From positions 22,434,501-22,498,500 of the forward strand of contig NW_024467106.1 of assembly GCF_017591425.1 (NCBI RefSeq): a stretch of DNA of 64,000 bases, written 5' to 3'. The notes below the pieces were generated by a model. The model was not told the DNA's origin. It was given only the letters and a program-made list of their open reading frames with translations, and did not search any database. The stretch comes from Ochotona curzoniae (lineage: Eukaryota; Chordata; Mammalia; Lagomorpha; Ochotonidae). The position numbers and the translations under genes are program-made. Of this stretch, positions 1 through 11,644 are shown piece by piece (within the stretch, counting starts at the first letter, position 1; every line of letters begins with the position of its first letter).

Positions 1-154
1 GCCAACAAGTGCTTAAATACCACCTCCACCAGGCAGTTCTCCCAGGCTATCCACATGTCAGTGCTTTCTTAATATATGGAGGCCTCCCCACCTCCCAAGA
101 CCTTTCCCAGTTCCCCTGCTTCAGCTGCACATACTCCATCTCTCTTACATGAAA

Positions 155-300
155 GCCCTGAAGGGGACTGCAATCCCTGTTTTACGGAGAAGATACTGAC
201 ATGCTGGAATGTTAAGTGACCTGCCGGAGGTGACACGGAAAAAAAAGCAGGAGAAAGCCAGCACACTCGTGTGTCAACACCCACAGCCCTTTTCCCTGAC
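155..300 (-). repeat. MIR SINE remnant
   Basis: The stretch reads as the reverse complement of the mammal-wide MIR consensus: a CCCTGTTTTACGGAGAAG block followed by TTAAGTGACCTGCC and a GGTGACAC-like block, which correspond to the conserved core. It is heavily diverged, as expected of an element older than the eutherian radiation. It has no coding content. Confidence 0.6.
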
Positions 301-384
301 CACATTGCCTTCTTCCCCTCTTCCTGGACACATGAAGACACATGCTTGATTCTGTCCTTTCTCACAGTAACTCTAAGAAATGCT

Positions 385-735
385 CAGGGTCAATGCTGTG
401 GCACAATGAGTTAAGATGAAGCTTGCAACATCAGAATTCCATATCAGAGTGCCACTGTCAGCCCTGCAATCTCTGCTCTTGGACTAGCTCCTTATTATTT
501 GCAGTCGGGAAAGCAGCAGAAACTGGTCCAAGTGTTTGGGTCCTTGCCACCTAGGTGGTCAACTAGGATACAGTTCCTGGCTCCTGGCTTCAGGTCTCCC
601 AGACCTGGCTGTTGCATTCATTCAGCGAGTGAGCCAGTAAATGAAAGACATCACCACCCTACCCCGTTCTTTAGATCTCTGCTCTACCTCTCCGTCTGTC
701 ACTCTACTTTTGAAGTAAATACCTTATATATTTTT
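385..735 (+). mobile_element. lagomorph C-type SINE, old copy
   Basis: A tRNA-derived head (GCTGTGGCACAATGAGTTAA, an A-box relative) is followed by AGAATTCCATATC, by GCAGTCGGGAAAGCAGCAG and by a pyrimidine-rich 3' end (CTCTACCTCTCCGTCTGTC) with a degraded A/T tail. The whole ~350-bp order matches the other SINEs in this window, but divergence is high, so this is an older subfamily member. The 125-codon open frame across it is fortuitous. Confidence 0.85.
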
Positions 736-889
736 TCAAATTCAGTGCTCGGTGTATACTTATATGAAAGAAAGAAGGAAAATACACAGACACCTATAGC
801 AAAGCAGCAAGTGCATAATGGTGGTATAATTTTCATGGTTATCTTCTGTGATACAGACTCCATGGAGGAAAGTTAGACCATTTCAGTTC

Positions 890-972
890 TTGGTGCAATT
901 CCTGTGCACTCAGAACATTTGCACACATGGCGTGCATTCGGAAGCATTTCAATAAATATGTGTTGATTAATA
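890..972 (+). repeat. possible LINE-2 3' end
   Basis: The end TTTCAATAAATATGTGTTGA resembles the conserved L2 terminus (CAATAAATATTTGTTGAA). Only the last ~80 bases are recognisable. A short match of this kind could be chance. Confidence 0.35.
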
Positions 973-1001
973 CTGCCAAGTCTTCTTTGTAAAATATTTA
1001 A

Positions 1002-1002
<1 letters not shown>

Positions 1003-1043
<41 letters not shown>
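1003..1043. repeat. (GT)n microsatellite with flanking GA-rich tract
   Basis: About 20 uninterrupted GT units, followed at 1045-1108 by an impure purine tract rich in GAGA and GGAA. The alternating purine-pyrimidine stretch could adopt Z-DNA. Length is likely to be polymorphic. No repeat element is visible that would have supplied it. Confidence 0.97.
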
Positions 1044-1045
<2 letters not shown>

Positions 1046-1109
1046 AAAGAGAGATGGAGATAGAGAAGGGGGAGAGAGAGAGAGGAAGGAAAGGAAAAGA
1101 GCAAGAGAG

Positions 1110-3125
1110 GGTACCTAGGTTTGAGCGTGCTAGGTGGGTATTATGGAATTAGCTGAATGCAATGAAGACATTTTTCCTTCCTCAGGAATCTCACATGTAG
1201 TGAGTGTTTCTGATATTTACATGTGAACATAGTACCATTTTAAAGAAAGGGAAGGCACTGGGGAGCAACTCTTATTTAATATATTTATTTGGTTCCAACA
1301 CAACCCAGTTAGCGTAATGCCTGTCTTTAAAATGTTTACCATCAAGTTGGAAGACAGAGACTTGTAGACAATATCTTCGGAATATTTATAGATAACATGG
1401 ATTATAGTGCCCTTATGCATGTTCCAGCACATACACGCATGCACAATTATATTCACCAATGATCACATTCAGGAAGAAATGTCTTTTCTGATTTTGACCC
1501 CTAAGATGATTTTGGACCATTTCATTACTTTTTGTACTTGATGTTTTTTTCAGACACAGTCAAGTACTTCTCAAAAAGCAGCTGTAATTTTTGAAATCCA
1601 AGTAATTTCTTTTTTCTTCTAGGCAATCAGTCTCTAATCTTGATTTATGTTTTTTGTTTGTTTGTTTTCTACTCTTAAGAAAGGGCTCCTTGCCATATTT
1701 TCACAGGGAGACTGCTTGTTTGCTTCATTTGTGCGATGCCAGGAGCTGTTTCTTCCAGTGTGAGAATGACACAAAATATTTCTGTCCCCAGAAGATTTTG
1801 CTGCATCCCAATGAGCTCTCTGTTGCTTTTGAGATGCTTTTTCTGTCCTCCTTTCTGTAGTTTGCACTTGTTCTGTTCCTCTAAAGTCAATCCAGCTGAA
1901 GTGGGCCTCTTTTTATGTTGCACATTCCAGCAAGCAAGCCTGGAATTGGGATGCTCTGTGGCTGGAACTGTAGGACCTTTACCAAGTCCAGGGGCTTCTA
2001 GGAAGACACCAGAGCTTCTGCATGTTAGGATGTCAGCCCAAATCTAAGAAAGAAACTGGAAACAATCTTGGCAGCCTGTGTTGAGTATGAGGAGTGAGGC
2101 ATGGATTAGTTCATCCAAATATTTCTTCTGTGTGGAATCAAATGATAGTGAAAGCTTGTTCTTTTTTAATGAGGTTGGGGGGTGGGACAGGGAAGCTCTG
2201 TCTCATTTACACTTGATCTGCTGAAACTCCTTACTTGTGGTCAGCTCCCTGAGCTCTTCTCTTAATGACAACTTCCAGGGACTTTTGTTATTGTGTGCAA
2301 TCCAAGGAACACAGGAAAGATATTTAAAAACTAGGACTTTAAGAACAGCAGGCCTTTGAGATTTGACTCTCTGAAACTACCATTTTGAAATAAAAATGAA
2401 AGTTAAAAAAATTTGTTCATCTACTCAGAACTATCAATGTCAAGAGGATTATTGAACAACTTGTTGTATCATTCAGGTTATTTGTTTGATTTTAATATAT
2501 GTTGTTTGACATAGGTTTTTCTATCAGATTTTCAACTATAATTTTTTTGTGATATTTAACGTAATTCTAATTGGATCAGGACAGGATAATACTTGGTGTT
2601 CACACACTAGAGAAACCTGAAAAGTTTATGAATTTACATACTTAGGCAAAATGGAAATATTTTCCTACTTCAATGCATTTGACTGTGGCAAAGGTTTATG
2701 TGGCTTCATTACAATGAGGGATAGCTATATTATTTTGATAAGCTATACAGTGCATTTGATTTTCATGGCAAGCAAAAAATCCAAAGAGAACCAAAACAAA
2801 TTGGCCCTAATTTTCTCAAAAATCCCTACTGGTGATGCATATAGAAGGTAAATGATACTTGGCTAATGAGAGGGGCACAAATACTCTCTTCCATCCCTCT
2901 TCCAGGCCCTCTGAATTTCACACCTCACTGTATGTACAGGAGTCACATGCACAGGGATAAACACATCCAGTCACTATGTAGTGATGTGACCAAGCAATGC
3001 TTTTGTCTTCTCTGAGATTCTGTTGTTTCACAGATCAGATGAGAAAAATGATTCCTAGAGCACAGCAGTGAGGAATGGGAGAATGTAGGAGAGTGACTGC
3101 TTAGCTTAGCCCGGTCTCCCATCAG
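1110..3125. other. no recognisable feature
   Basis: AT-rich single-copy-looking DNA. Several open frames of 60-103 codons occur on both strands at 1634-2047 but overlap one another in different frames, show no family motif and lack splice or promoter context. I see no gene here. Confidence 0.6.
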
Positions 3126-3129
3126 GGTG

Positions 3130-3345
3130 ACTGACTTTTTCCCAGTTCCAGTTCCTGACTTCAGCTTCCTGCTATTGCAGACCCCATGAGGCGGCTGTGA
3201 TGGCTCAGGTAGTTTGGCTCCTGACACCCACAGGGGAGACCTGGATCCTGGCTTCAGCGCTGGCTCTGCCTCAGTCATTGTGAGCACCGGGGGTGGGGAG
3301 GTCAGTGTATATGAGCTCTCTTGAACTCCCCCCCTTTTTTTTCCT
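3130..3345 (+). mobile_element. lagomorph C-type SINE, 5'-truncated
   Basis: The central and 3' parts of the SINE are present: TTCCAGTTCCTGACTTCAGC, GGCGGCTGTGATGGCTCA, CAGGGGAGACCTGGATCC. The tRNA-like head is missing, and the tail ends at an AT-rich run just before the next SINE. It forms a tail-to-tail inverted pair with the minus-strand SINE starting at 3365. Confidence 0.75.
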
Positions 3346-3364
3346 CAAATAAGGAATTATTATG

Positions 3365-3684
3365 TAAGGTTTATTTCATTTTTACTGGAAAGTCAGGTAT
3401 ACAGAGAGGAGGAGAGACGGAGAGGAAGATCTTCCATCTGCTGATTCACTCCCCAAATGACCGCAACAGCTAGAGCTGAGCCAATTCGAAGCCAGGAGCC
3501 AGGAGCCTCTTCTGGATCTCCCATGTGGGTGCAGGGTTCCAAGGCTTTGAGCTGTCCTCGACTGCTTTCCCAGGCCACAAGCAGGGAGATAGATGGGACT
3601 GTCAGGATTAGAACCAACGCCCACGTGGGATCCTGGCCCGTGCGAGATGAGGACTTTAGCTGCTAGACTGCTGTATTGGGCTCT
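3365..3684 (-). mobile_element. lagomorph C-type SINE with perfect 9-bp target-site duplication
   Basis: On the plus strand this starts with the T-rich tail, then GAGAGGAAGATCTTCCATCT, CTGATTCACTCCCC, GGTGCAGGGTTCCAAGGC and ends in the reverse complement of the tRNA-like head (GAGGACTTTAGCTGCTAGAC). ATTATTATG occurs immediately outside both ends (3356-3364 and 3685-3693), a direct repeat expected from LINE-1-driven insertion. Little divergence from the other young copies suggests a fairly recent insertion. Confidence 0.95.
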
Positions 3685-4004
3685 ATTATTATGACTTTTG
3701 AAAAGGAATCTCATTCCTAGAAGAGGATGGTCCCACTATTTAGCTTAAGGTTGCCTCCACCTTCTCCTGTTTTCCTTCCACTTGTTTTCTAGAAACTTCT
3801 TTCCATGTTGTCTCATAGCATGCCTCTGAAGAGCCTTTTTTGGTTGGCATTCACCATAGCTGCCACGAAGTAGTGGGCTGTATTGAGGAACCTTACTTGC
3901 TGAGTGTCTCAATGTCCTGCTAGTTTAGACATGAAACAGGATGTGGGAGGTGGAGCCTAGAACTCACAAGACAATGCTGGAAAGATTGGGAGATGCAAGT
4001 GAGT

Positions 4005-4235
4005 GATGACACAGACTCTGAAGCTGATGCCAAGAGTCGTGTTCCCACTCTGCTGCTCACAGCTGTGGTGACCTGGACTTTGACCCCTGATGGGTCTCAG
4101 CTGAACAGTTGTTAAAATGAGCGCAGTAATATGCTTATCCCATCAGGTGATGGCGAGGCTTAGACGAACTGCAACATGAAAATGTGTAGAATTTGGCTCG
4201 CTACAGAGTAGTTCCCTACTGTTGGTGCTACTACC
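4005..4235 (+). repeat. MIR SINE, nearly full length
   Basis: ACACAGACTCTGAAGCTGAT, GTGGTGACCTGGACTTTGAC, TCTCAGCTGAACAGTTGTTA, AATGAGCGCAGTAATA and GGCGAGGCTTAGACGAACTG follow the MIR consensus in the right order, including the core region, and it ends near a GTTGGTGCTACTA-like tail. It is one of the best-preserved ancient repeats in the window. Confidence 0.8.
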
Positions 4236-4679
4236 GATCATCTTCTCCTTGTCACCACTTCAACAGCTGAAGTTGTCAGTTGCTTCGACAGCTGCCGGTT
4301 AAGCACCTAGTACATGCCTTGTTCTATGTGACAGTCCGTGGGTAGAAGATGAAGATTACCAAGTGTTAGGATAGAAAGCGTCAGGGAGCAATTTGGTTGT
4401 CTGACATTGGACGCAAGAAATTATGCATAGAGCTTACTAAGTATTTCCATACAAAATTACAAGTGTAATGATCAGAGAGTCCTGTAAGAAAAGTTGTAGA
4501 AAACTTGGCCCGGGTGATACACGCATTCTTGCTCTTGTCTCTTGTTTCTATTCTTTTATCCAAGGGATTTTTTTTATAGTGATCTTACATCCATTTTCAT
4601 GAGAAAAAGCTCAGATAAGGTCACATTTTCTCGTATTTTCAATGACTCCCTATTACTTCATGAAAACAACCCAAATGGT

Positions 4680-5060
4680 TTGATGTGATATGGCATTTAA
4701 AGTCTTTTCCCTTCTATCAAATTTGTCTGGCCTACCTTGCTTCCCTAAGAGCTTTAATCAAATCATTCTAGTTGCAATCCTCACCTTTTCTCTCACTGGC
4801 CTTTGCTTACACATTTATTTCTTTTGCAGAGACCTCTGACTGTGCAAACAAAAAGCATGCAAGCATTCTTAGCTCAATCTCATCCCCTCTATGACATCTT
4901 TCATGATTTTTATATTCTAGGTGCTTGTTATAATGTGGTTCATGAAGATGATATCCAGCACTTGCTGTCTTGTGCTATGTTGTATACATGCCCCTTGCAT
5001 CTTCCTGCCTCTTGAGCTGTCATTAGGAGAGGAACATTATAAGGCCAAGTTTGTCAGAGG
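4680..5060 (+). repeat. LINE-2 3' region
   Basis: The order of weakly conserved blocks matches the terminal part of L2: GGCCTACCTTGCTTCCC, CACTGGCCTTTGCTTACACA, GTGCTTGTTATAATGTGG and CTTGAGCTGTCATTAGGAGA. The 70-codon frame inside it is not a preserved L2 protein segment. Boundaries are approximate. Confidence 0.5.
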
Positions 5061-5207
5061 TCCAATGAATAGAGTAGTAACTGGGCAAAAGAGGAATTGA
5101 CTCTATTGGAAAAGAAATGAGAAAGGGTGATGATGTCTGGGAGTAGAGAAGAAAGCAGTAAGAAGGGCCTTGCTCAACCTAATCAATGCTCTATGTTGTA
5201 ACTTACT

Positions 5208-5522
5208 TTTTAAAATATTTATTCATTTTTATTGGAAAAGCAGATTATATTGATAGAGAAAGGGAAAGAGAAAGATCTTCCAGCCACTGGTTCACTTATG
5301 AAATGACCTCAGTGCTGGAGCTGAGCCAAGTACTATCCAGGAGCCTCTTCTGGGTCTCCCACATGGGTGCAGGGTTCCAATGTTTTGAGCCATCCTCTAT
5401 TGCTTTCCTAGGCAATAATCAGGAAACTGGATGAGAAAGGAACAGCTGGGACACAAACTGGCATCCATTTGACATCCTAGCAGTTGCAAGGTAAGAATTT
5501 AGAGAACTGAACTCTCATCACA
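5208..5522 (-). mobile_element. lagomorph C-type SINE
   Basis: Reverse-complement SINE: TTTATTCATTTTTATTGGAA tail region, AAAGATCTTCCAGCCACTGG, TCTTCTGGGTCTCCCACATG, TTTGAGCCATCCTCTATTGC, and a decayed tRNA-like head near GAATTTAGAGAACTGAACTC. The head is more diverged than the body, and no clear target-site duplication remains. Confidence 0.9.
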
Positions 5523-5794
5523 AAACGTCTGTTGTAATGTTCACAGCAGTTCATCCTAAGGAGCCACTGATCTAACAGTCCAGAGGTGCTTCCTATATGG
5601 TGGGATGATTCCTAGTCGCTGAAGAAGAAAGATCATTATGAAGCCCATCTCAGTTGTGGTAGAAGGTAAACGTGAAGGGGTTTCCTGCCTGGCTCTGGCT
5701 CTGGGAATAGCTATGCAGGTAGCTGCAGGATTACTGAGTAGATAAAGCATGAGAAGGGAGACCATCTTTGTTTTTCTTTCTTTTTTTTCCTTTA

Positions 5795-5873
5795 TAAGGA
5801 GTTGATGAGGTCTTCTTTCTCCTTCTCCTCTCCCTCCTTTTCCTCTTCATCCTCCTCCTCCTCCTTCTTCTTT
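5795..5873. repeat. impure polypyrimidine (CTT/CCT)n tract
   Basis: Almost 80 bases of C and T (TTCTCCTTCTCCTCTCCC, then CTCCTCCTCCTCC) immediately upstream of the SINE tail. It probably grew from the SINE's GA-rich tail, as also seen at about 34 kb. Confidence 0.85.
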
Positions 5874-6174
5874 TTCAGGTTTATTTACTTATTTTTATTG
5901 GAAAGGCTGATTTGCAGAGAGAAGGAGATACAGAGAAAAATCTTTTGTCCTCTGGTTCTCTCCCCAGTAGCCGGAGCTGAGCCGATTTTAAGGCAGGAGC
6001 CTCTTTCAGGTCTTCCATGTGGGTGCAGGGTCCCAAGGCTTTGGGTCATCCTCTACTGCTGCACAGGCAATAATCAGGGGGCTGGTTGGGCAGTGAAGCA
6101 GCCAGTATAAGAACTGGCACTGATATGAAATCCTGGCCTGTGTAAGATGAGGATTTAACCACTATTGCGCCTGG
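5874..6174 (-). mobile_element. lagomorph C-type SINE
   Basis: Tail TTTATTTACTTATTTTTATT, then AGCCGGAGCTGAGCCGATTT, CTCTTTCAGGTCTTCCATGT, CCCAAGGCTTTGGGTCATCC and head GATGAGGATTTAACCACTAT are in the same order as the other minus copies. It is full length apart from minor deletions. Confidence 0.92.
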
Positions 6175-6179
6175 CTGGA

Positions 6180-7078
6180 AAAGAGAGTTTATCTTAAACA
6201 CCATATTTGCCCTTGACGTCCCCACAGATGCCCTGCCATTTACTCCTGTGATTGTTAATATCCCCTTTGGGGGGAAAATTCTATTTCACCCTAGAATGTA
6301 ACCAATCTCTTCCATAGCCTTTGAAATAGGTGGAAGGTTGATAGTATGAATTGCATGCATGGTGTGTGTCTGTGTTCATCCCCATCACATACACACATGC
6401 CATGGAGGGGCAGGCAGTGCGATGTAATAAATAGTCAAGTAAGGCAAATGATATCCAAAGATCAAGATCTTTCACAAATTCTCAGGGACACTGGACAGAA
6501 CGTACTCCATGTTTGGTTTATTATAGTTTCCAGTTAATTAAATTTCTTTGGATTATTTAGATAGAAGAGAGTTTGTCAGGCATTTCAGATACTTCCAACC
6601 TTTTCCGGAAAGGACAATTCATCATCCATAATATTTTCAGGTCTTATCTCTGGGTAAGTCATATAAAAATATCATTCTCATAGGGTGCTACAAATATAAT
6701 AAATCGCATAGTGCATTATACCTATAGGTTTCTTACTTAATGATTGTAGGAGAATATATTTTATACACAGCAGAACTAGGGTTAGCAGCTTAGAAAGGCC
6801 ACCCAGCTAACATGCAGGGGCAGCAGTGAGCCCACACGCCCACTCTGTTGGCTTTTGGTTTTGAGCTCTTTAACAATAATCTAAAGAAGGCTGGAATCAG
6901 CGAATGTAGGGACACCTAACTCCCCGTGTTTGGAGTTGAGTTTTCATGTTTGTCAAGTGTGCCACCGAAACACATACTGGCCTCCGCTAGATGACTCCCT
7001 TTTGATGCTCTTCTTCATTGCAGCAAGTTTTATCAAACCCGATATTTCACCTCTTTCTCTCTGCTAGTCAGACTAGTT
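6180..7078. other. no recognisable feature
   Basis: I see no repeat, splice-flanked open frame or RNA gene here. A short ACACACATG/CATGCATGG-rich stretch at 6350-6400 is the only low-complexity hint. Confidence 0.6.
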
Positions 7079-7079
7079 C

Positions 7080-7500
7080 AGTAGATTCCCATCATGTTTG
7101 ATATGAAGACAGAAAGCTTTAATACGGCTCCATGAGGCCTGCTATGGTCTGATCCCATGCTGCCATTCGCCTTAGGACTTCTGCCATAGAAAGTCCTCAC
7201 CAGGCTTGCACCATCAGATCTTAGCCTCAACATTTCTTCTTCAGGAGACTTCCACAGATCCAAGACACATGGATCTGTCTAAATCTTAACACATTCAATG
7301 GTTTTCTTTCACAACACTTGCCACTTTACCAATCCTACTTTTGTTGTCATAATTATCTGATAGCTAGCTTCATCAACTTCAGCCTCTTGGGTTCCAAAAA
7401 CTTACTGTGCCTTCAGTTAATTTTGTCCTCAATATTTAGCTCCATGCCTGATATGCAATGTACACAGTGTTCAATAAATAGTTTTGAATGACGCTTCACT
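7080..7500 (+). repeat. LINE-2 3' region and terminus
   Basis: Blocks in L2 order: CCTGCTATGGTCTGATCCCA (matching the 'CCTACATGATCTGGCCCC' block of L2), CAACACTTGCCACTTTACCA, ATTATCTGATAGCTAGCT, then AGCTCCATGCCTGATATG and TTCAATAAATAGTTTTGAAT, the characteristic L2 end. No coding capacity remains. Confidence 0.7.
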
Positions 7501-7999
7501 TCTATCAAATGGTTAAATGTGCCCATTTTATTTAATACTAATTAAAATGAAATAAATTAGCAATTTAACTCCTGAAACAGGTCACATTTCATGTGTCAAA
7601 TAGTAACATGTAGAATGTTGCATCCTACCAGATAGTGACTCCTGGGCTAAATGGCACAGTCACAAAATGCTTCTGCATTGCAGACAGCTCTACTGAACCA
7701 CGATACTCCAGATGTTTGTGTCTTGTTCATGACCAATGTTGACAATAGTTAGATTTCTCGTAAACAAAGCAAAACAAAATGAAACCAAACCACAAAAAAA
7801 AGTCAAGATGCTGTCCAGAATCCGAGGAGTCCATTCTAAACATAGAAGAAGCCTGAAAATGCATCATCAAGAAATTCTAGACTAGTATTGCACTCAAATT
7901 CACAAAACAGGAAGTTCACGAGTGCCTGGTCTATGTGGCAAGGCTATCTATGTAAAGGAACGGTTTTTACAGGTTGTTGATTTTCTTTCAAGAGCGGCA

Positions 8000-8170
8000 T
8001 TTTAGCTTGCTGAGGTAAAGTAGGATTCAGGTGTTGACTGTGTTGTCCTCCGAGTATGGTTTTGGTAAGATATTGAGCTTTTTTCCCCTCAAACAGGGAC
8101 AAATCGGGACCTACCTAACAGGATTACCGTGAGATTTAAATGAGATAAATATATTTTGATTTGTAACAAA
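8000..8170 (+). repeat. MIR SINE remnant
   Basis: GATTCAGGTGTTGACTGTGT, GGGACCTACCTAACAGGATT and GTGAGATTTAAATGAGATAA match the middle and 3' MIR blocks ('ACCTACCTCATAGGGTTGTTGTGAGGATTAAATGAG'-type) in order. Confidence 0.65.
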
Positions 8171-8589
8171 CTTATTCCCTGAATTCTCAATTTACGACTA
8201 AAACATGTTTTTGAAGAGTGTTTTATGTCTAATTTTCTGATTAAATATATTGATATTCTCTCCTCCAAAATAAATAGGTCAGTTGTTTGCTATGTACCTG
8301 ATAAGACATCAAGACAGACTTGCTCAAGGCTCTGAGATTGTTTGCTACCAGTTCTCTTAGTTCGATCTTCCTACTTGCAAAATTAAAACAGAGCCATTGA
8401 GAGATTTCAAAAAGATGCAGTAAGCTTGCTCGCCTCATAGCTGTAAGTAGCAGGGATCTATTTGCCTCCCTACTTGAAGATGCTGGGGGAATCCAGGACA
8501 CAGGAATAGCTTTTTCATGAGGCCTCCCAGTAAGATGGTGAATCTGCCATTCAGATTGCAATGCATTGAGAGTGAGATTCTCATTCAGC

Positions 8590-9360
8590 CTTTGACGTTT
8601 TATTGAGCACTCTGCAAGATCTTGTGCTGGTAACTCTGGATTCAGAAATGAAGAAGTTATAGGCTCTGTCTTTAAAGAGACCACAGTCTAACCAAGGAAG
8701 AACATGATAAGAGAAATCTTTCTGAAAGAGGTTCCATCAGCTCAGTTCTGATAAACAGTAATAAATAGGTGGACAAAAAAAGGAAGGCTTTTTCAGAAGT
8801 GGGACCACAATAATACATCCATGCACGAAAGTGATAAAAAAAAGAGATAAACTGTGTATGTTTGTGTTAGAGGGTTGGAAGTAGGCGGAAGGTAGTAAAT
8901 GAGGGGCCTGTGAAAACAGTAAAGGCTCAGGCTGTGGAAGGCATCTTCAGTGGACAAAAGGAGGTTATACTGTGAAAGTTATGGAGAGCCATTGCAGAAC
9001 TTTAGCAGTGGGTAACACAGTCAGATAAGCATTTCAGAAACATCATTTTCATTTGCATAGAACAAAACAGAATAAGAACTGAAGCAGGGAGAGCTGATGG
9101 CGTGATCCAGGTAAGGAATGTTCTTGGCTGAGTTGAAGTGACAAAGCATATTGATAGTTGAGGATGGATACCTTGTATTAACCAAGTGTATAAAGATGGT
9201 AAGTGGCAGGAGAATCATTAATTCCCTTTAGGTTCCTGGCTTGGGTGATATGTGTAGTTAGTATTTCCTGAGAGTTCAGAAGGAAGAAGATAAGTGAGTT
9301 CAGCTTCAGAGTTGAGGTTGGAGGAAGAGAAGAGAGCTATGTAGGGTGAGCAAAAGGGTC
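8590..9360 (-). repeat. LINE-2, antisense, ~770 bp
   Basis: Plus-strand text runs through the antisense L2 blocks in order: TTATTGAGCACTCTGCAAGA, AAAGAGACCACAGTCTAACC, GAGGGGCCTGTGAAAACAGT, TATGGAGAGCCATTGCAGAA, GATGGCGTGATCCAGGTAAG and TAGGTTCCTGGCTTGGGTGA. These correspond to the C-terminal ORF2 and 3' part of L2. The 147-codon minus-strand frame at 8241-8684 only partly overlaps this element and is not L2 protein. Confidence 0.65.
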
Positions 9361-9361
9361 C

Positions 9362-10842
9362 ATGAGGAAACCAAGTAAGAAGCACAAAAAGCATGAAATA
9401 ACATCCATTGGAAGGTCAGCAGAGAGAACACACTGTTATGGAATTAAGCAGAGGCTCAAACCACAGGAATGTTGGAGTAAATTTATTAACATGAAGTTCA
9501 AACCAAGTGAATGAATAGAGAAAGGAAGGCAGTCACACAGGAAGACAGAGGGAAGAGGGCTTGGGATAAGACTTTTTTTTTTTCCTAGATAACGATCAAC
9601 ATGACCTGGTGAGTACCAGTTGGTCTGGTTGTATCAGGTAAATAATGGGAAAGCTTGCAGATACACACTTCAGCTCTGCAGCCTGGTAGCAGAATGTTGA
9701 ATCTCAGTGATTATATAACCTGGTGGTCAAACAAACAAAACTGGTCAAATAATAATAATTATAAAAATAAACCAGAACAGGTTGGTTTCCTGTCTCAACA
9801 ATGACATGGATACAAATACTCTACAAAAGTAAAAGCAGCTGCTTCAGTGCTGACTTGCTCTGTAGCTAGGCCCTTTCTTTTCAGGTTTACAGATCCTTAA
9901 TCCTAATGTATTTGCGAGATGCTCGGGAGCAGTATAAAATTTCAGTAAATGTGACCCATTTCTTACATCTGAGAAGCAAAAGTGTTCATCTCTATTGCTA
10001 CCTGTTCCCGCTCACTCCACCTGGACACAAATTTTGTCTTTCTCTTACCTCCCCAATGCCAGGCTGCCAGAATGGATAGAGGGTGAGCAGGATAATTCTC
10101 TCATTATCCTGCTGTAACAATACCACAGAGCCTACTGTATAGTCTCCCTTTGCTGCAAGCTGATCTGCTCTGTGCTAACAAGTCTTAAGTGCAAGCCAGG
10201 AGTCTAAATTATGCAATGGAGACCATCACTGTGTCTCAGAGAGAAGAATCAGTGTTACGTTTTTGGGGCCAGAAGTCATACTTGGTGATTCCAAGTTTCC
10301 TATCTTTCAATCCTGAAAAAGCTTGCAGTATGTGTAAGGGGCTGTCTTCAAAAACGATCTAAAGCAGCATTTAAAAAATTATCAAGCATGTTCTTTGGTA
10401 ACTGGAAAGCATATACAACGAAGAAGGAAAATGGATAGGAGCCTTCAGTGGGCTACCATACTTATTTTCTGACACCATGGATTTAATGCATGTCTGGAAG
10501 TGCAGACAAATCCACAAGTCAGACTGGTTAGTATGGAGTGATCTTTAGCTTTTCTACAATTTCAAAGAATACAGAGAAAGCAAAAAGCTGTGCAATGCTT
10601 GAAAATTCAGGTACCTCTGAAAACATGCTGTTTTACCTGTACAAAGTTCTGGAAATCTTGAGGAATTAGTAACTCAGTAAACAGGATGATGGCTGGCTCT
10701 CAAGCTGTTTTTCATCTTGTCCCAGATCATGAAGAATTAAAATAAAAGCCACATCTTAGCATCAGAGGAAGGAAGGAGAGAATTGAGGACAAACGTCAAA
10801 ATCAAGGTACATATTTTGGTCCACAAGAACAACAATAAAAAT
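9362..10842. other. no recognisable feature
   Basis: AT-rich sequence with a 10-base T run at 9571-9582 and no open frame worth naming. It might include further L2 decay near 9360-9550, but I cannot align it by eye. Confidence 0.5.
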
Positions 10843-10844
10843 AC

Positions 10845-10990
10845 AATAACCTTATGTGGTGCTTTGTAAGCTATTATTTTCTCTCTTTTATAGATGAGGA
10901 AGATGGGACACAGAGAGGAGAGGCAGTGTCCCTTGCCCAAGTTCATACATCTAATCAGCAAAAAAACAGGGCCCATCTGAGTTCAAGTTT
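10845..10990 (-). repeat. MIR SINE remnant
   Basis: Antisense MIR: TTTTATAGATGAGGAAGATG, GGACACAGAGAGGAGAGG, CCCTTGCCCAAGTTCATACA and CATCTGAGTTCAAG. The core is clear; the outer ends are lost. Confidence 0.8.
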
Positions 10991-11267
10991 GTTCTCCCTT
11001 CCTATTTTATACTAGATAAAAGACTAGTGTAGAATGGAGCATATTCTCATTCTTTTAAAATATTCTGGATTCTAGAATTGATGATAAGTAACAGGAGGCT
11101 GAGTCTCAGGGTGCTTGAATGAACTGAAGATACCATTACAGTAATAGAATGTACATCATTAGGGCTTGTAAAGAAGGTGGTTACCAAGGGTGCTTTGTGG
11201 TCTTGGGTTTAAGTGAAACATACATGCAGGACTGCATCTGTGTTTCACAGGTCTGGATTTTTGTTCT

Positions 11268-11640
11268 TTCTTTAAAAGACATTTATTTATTTGAAAGAAA
11301 TAGCATATATACAGCATATACATAGTATATATAGTATATATATATATGATCTATGTGTATATATATAGAGAGAGAGAGAAAGAGAGAGACAGACAGACAG
11401 ACAGAGCGGGAAAGAAACCAGAAGCCAAGCGTTAAGCACTCCATCCGGTCTCCTTATGAGTGGCAGGGTCTGAAATACTTGTCATCAAATACTTGTCATC
11501 ATGCCCTGCCTTGTCAGACATTAGAAAAAGTTGGATTGCAAGTAGAGTAACTGGGACTGTAACCAGCACTCCCACAGGAGATGCTGGCAAGTCCAATGGC
11601 AACTTGACCTACTGCACTCTAGCGTCCACCGCTCCTTGTC
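11268..11640 (-). mobile_element. older C-type SINE carrying TA/GA microsatellite and a short tandem duplication
   Basis: TTTATTTATTTGAAAGAAAT tail followed by a (TA)n-rich block (~11310-11365), GAGAGAGAGAAAGAGAGAGA and (CAGA)n, then CACTCCATCCGGTCTCC, AACTGGGACTGTAACCAGCA and a head ending near CGTCCACCGCTCC. The tail microsatellite has expanded inside the element. AAATACTTGTCATC is tandemly duplicated exactly at 11473-11486 and 11487-11500. Confidence 0.75.
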
Positions 11641-11644
11641 CTTT

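Noticed and set aside
8241..8684. 147-codon minus-strand open frame
   Set aside because: No recognisable domain, overlaps the start of an antisense L2 remnant, no promoter, splice or codon-bias support; within chance for a 64-kb AT-rich window.
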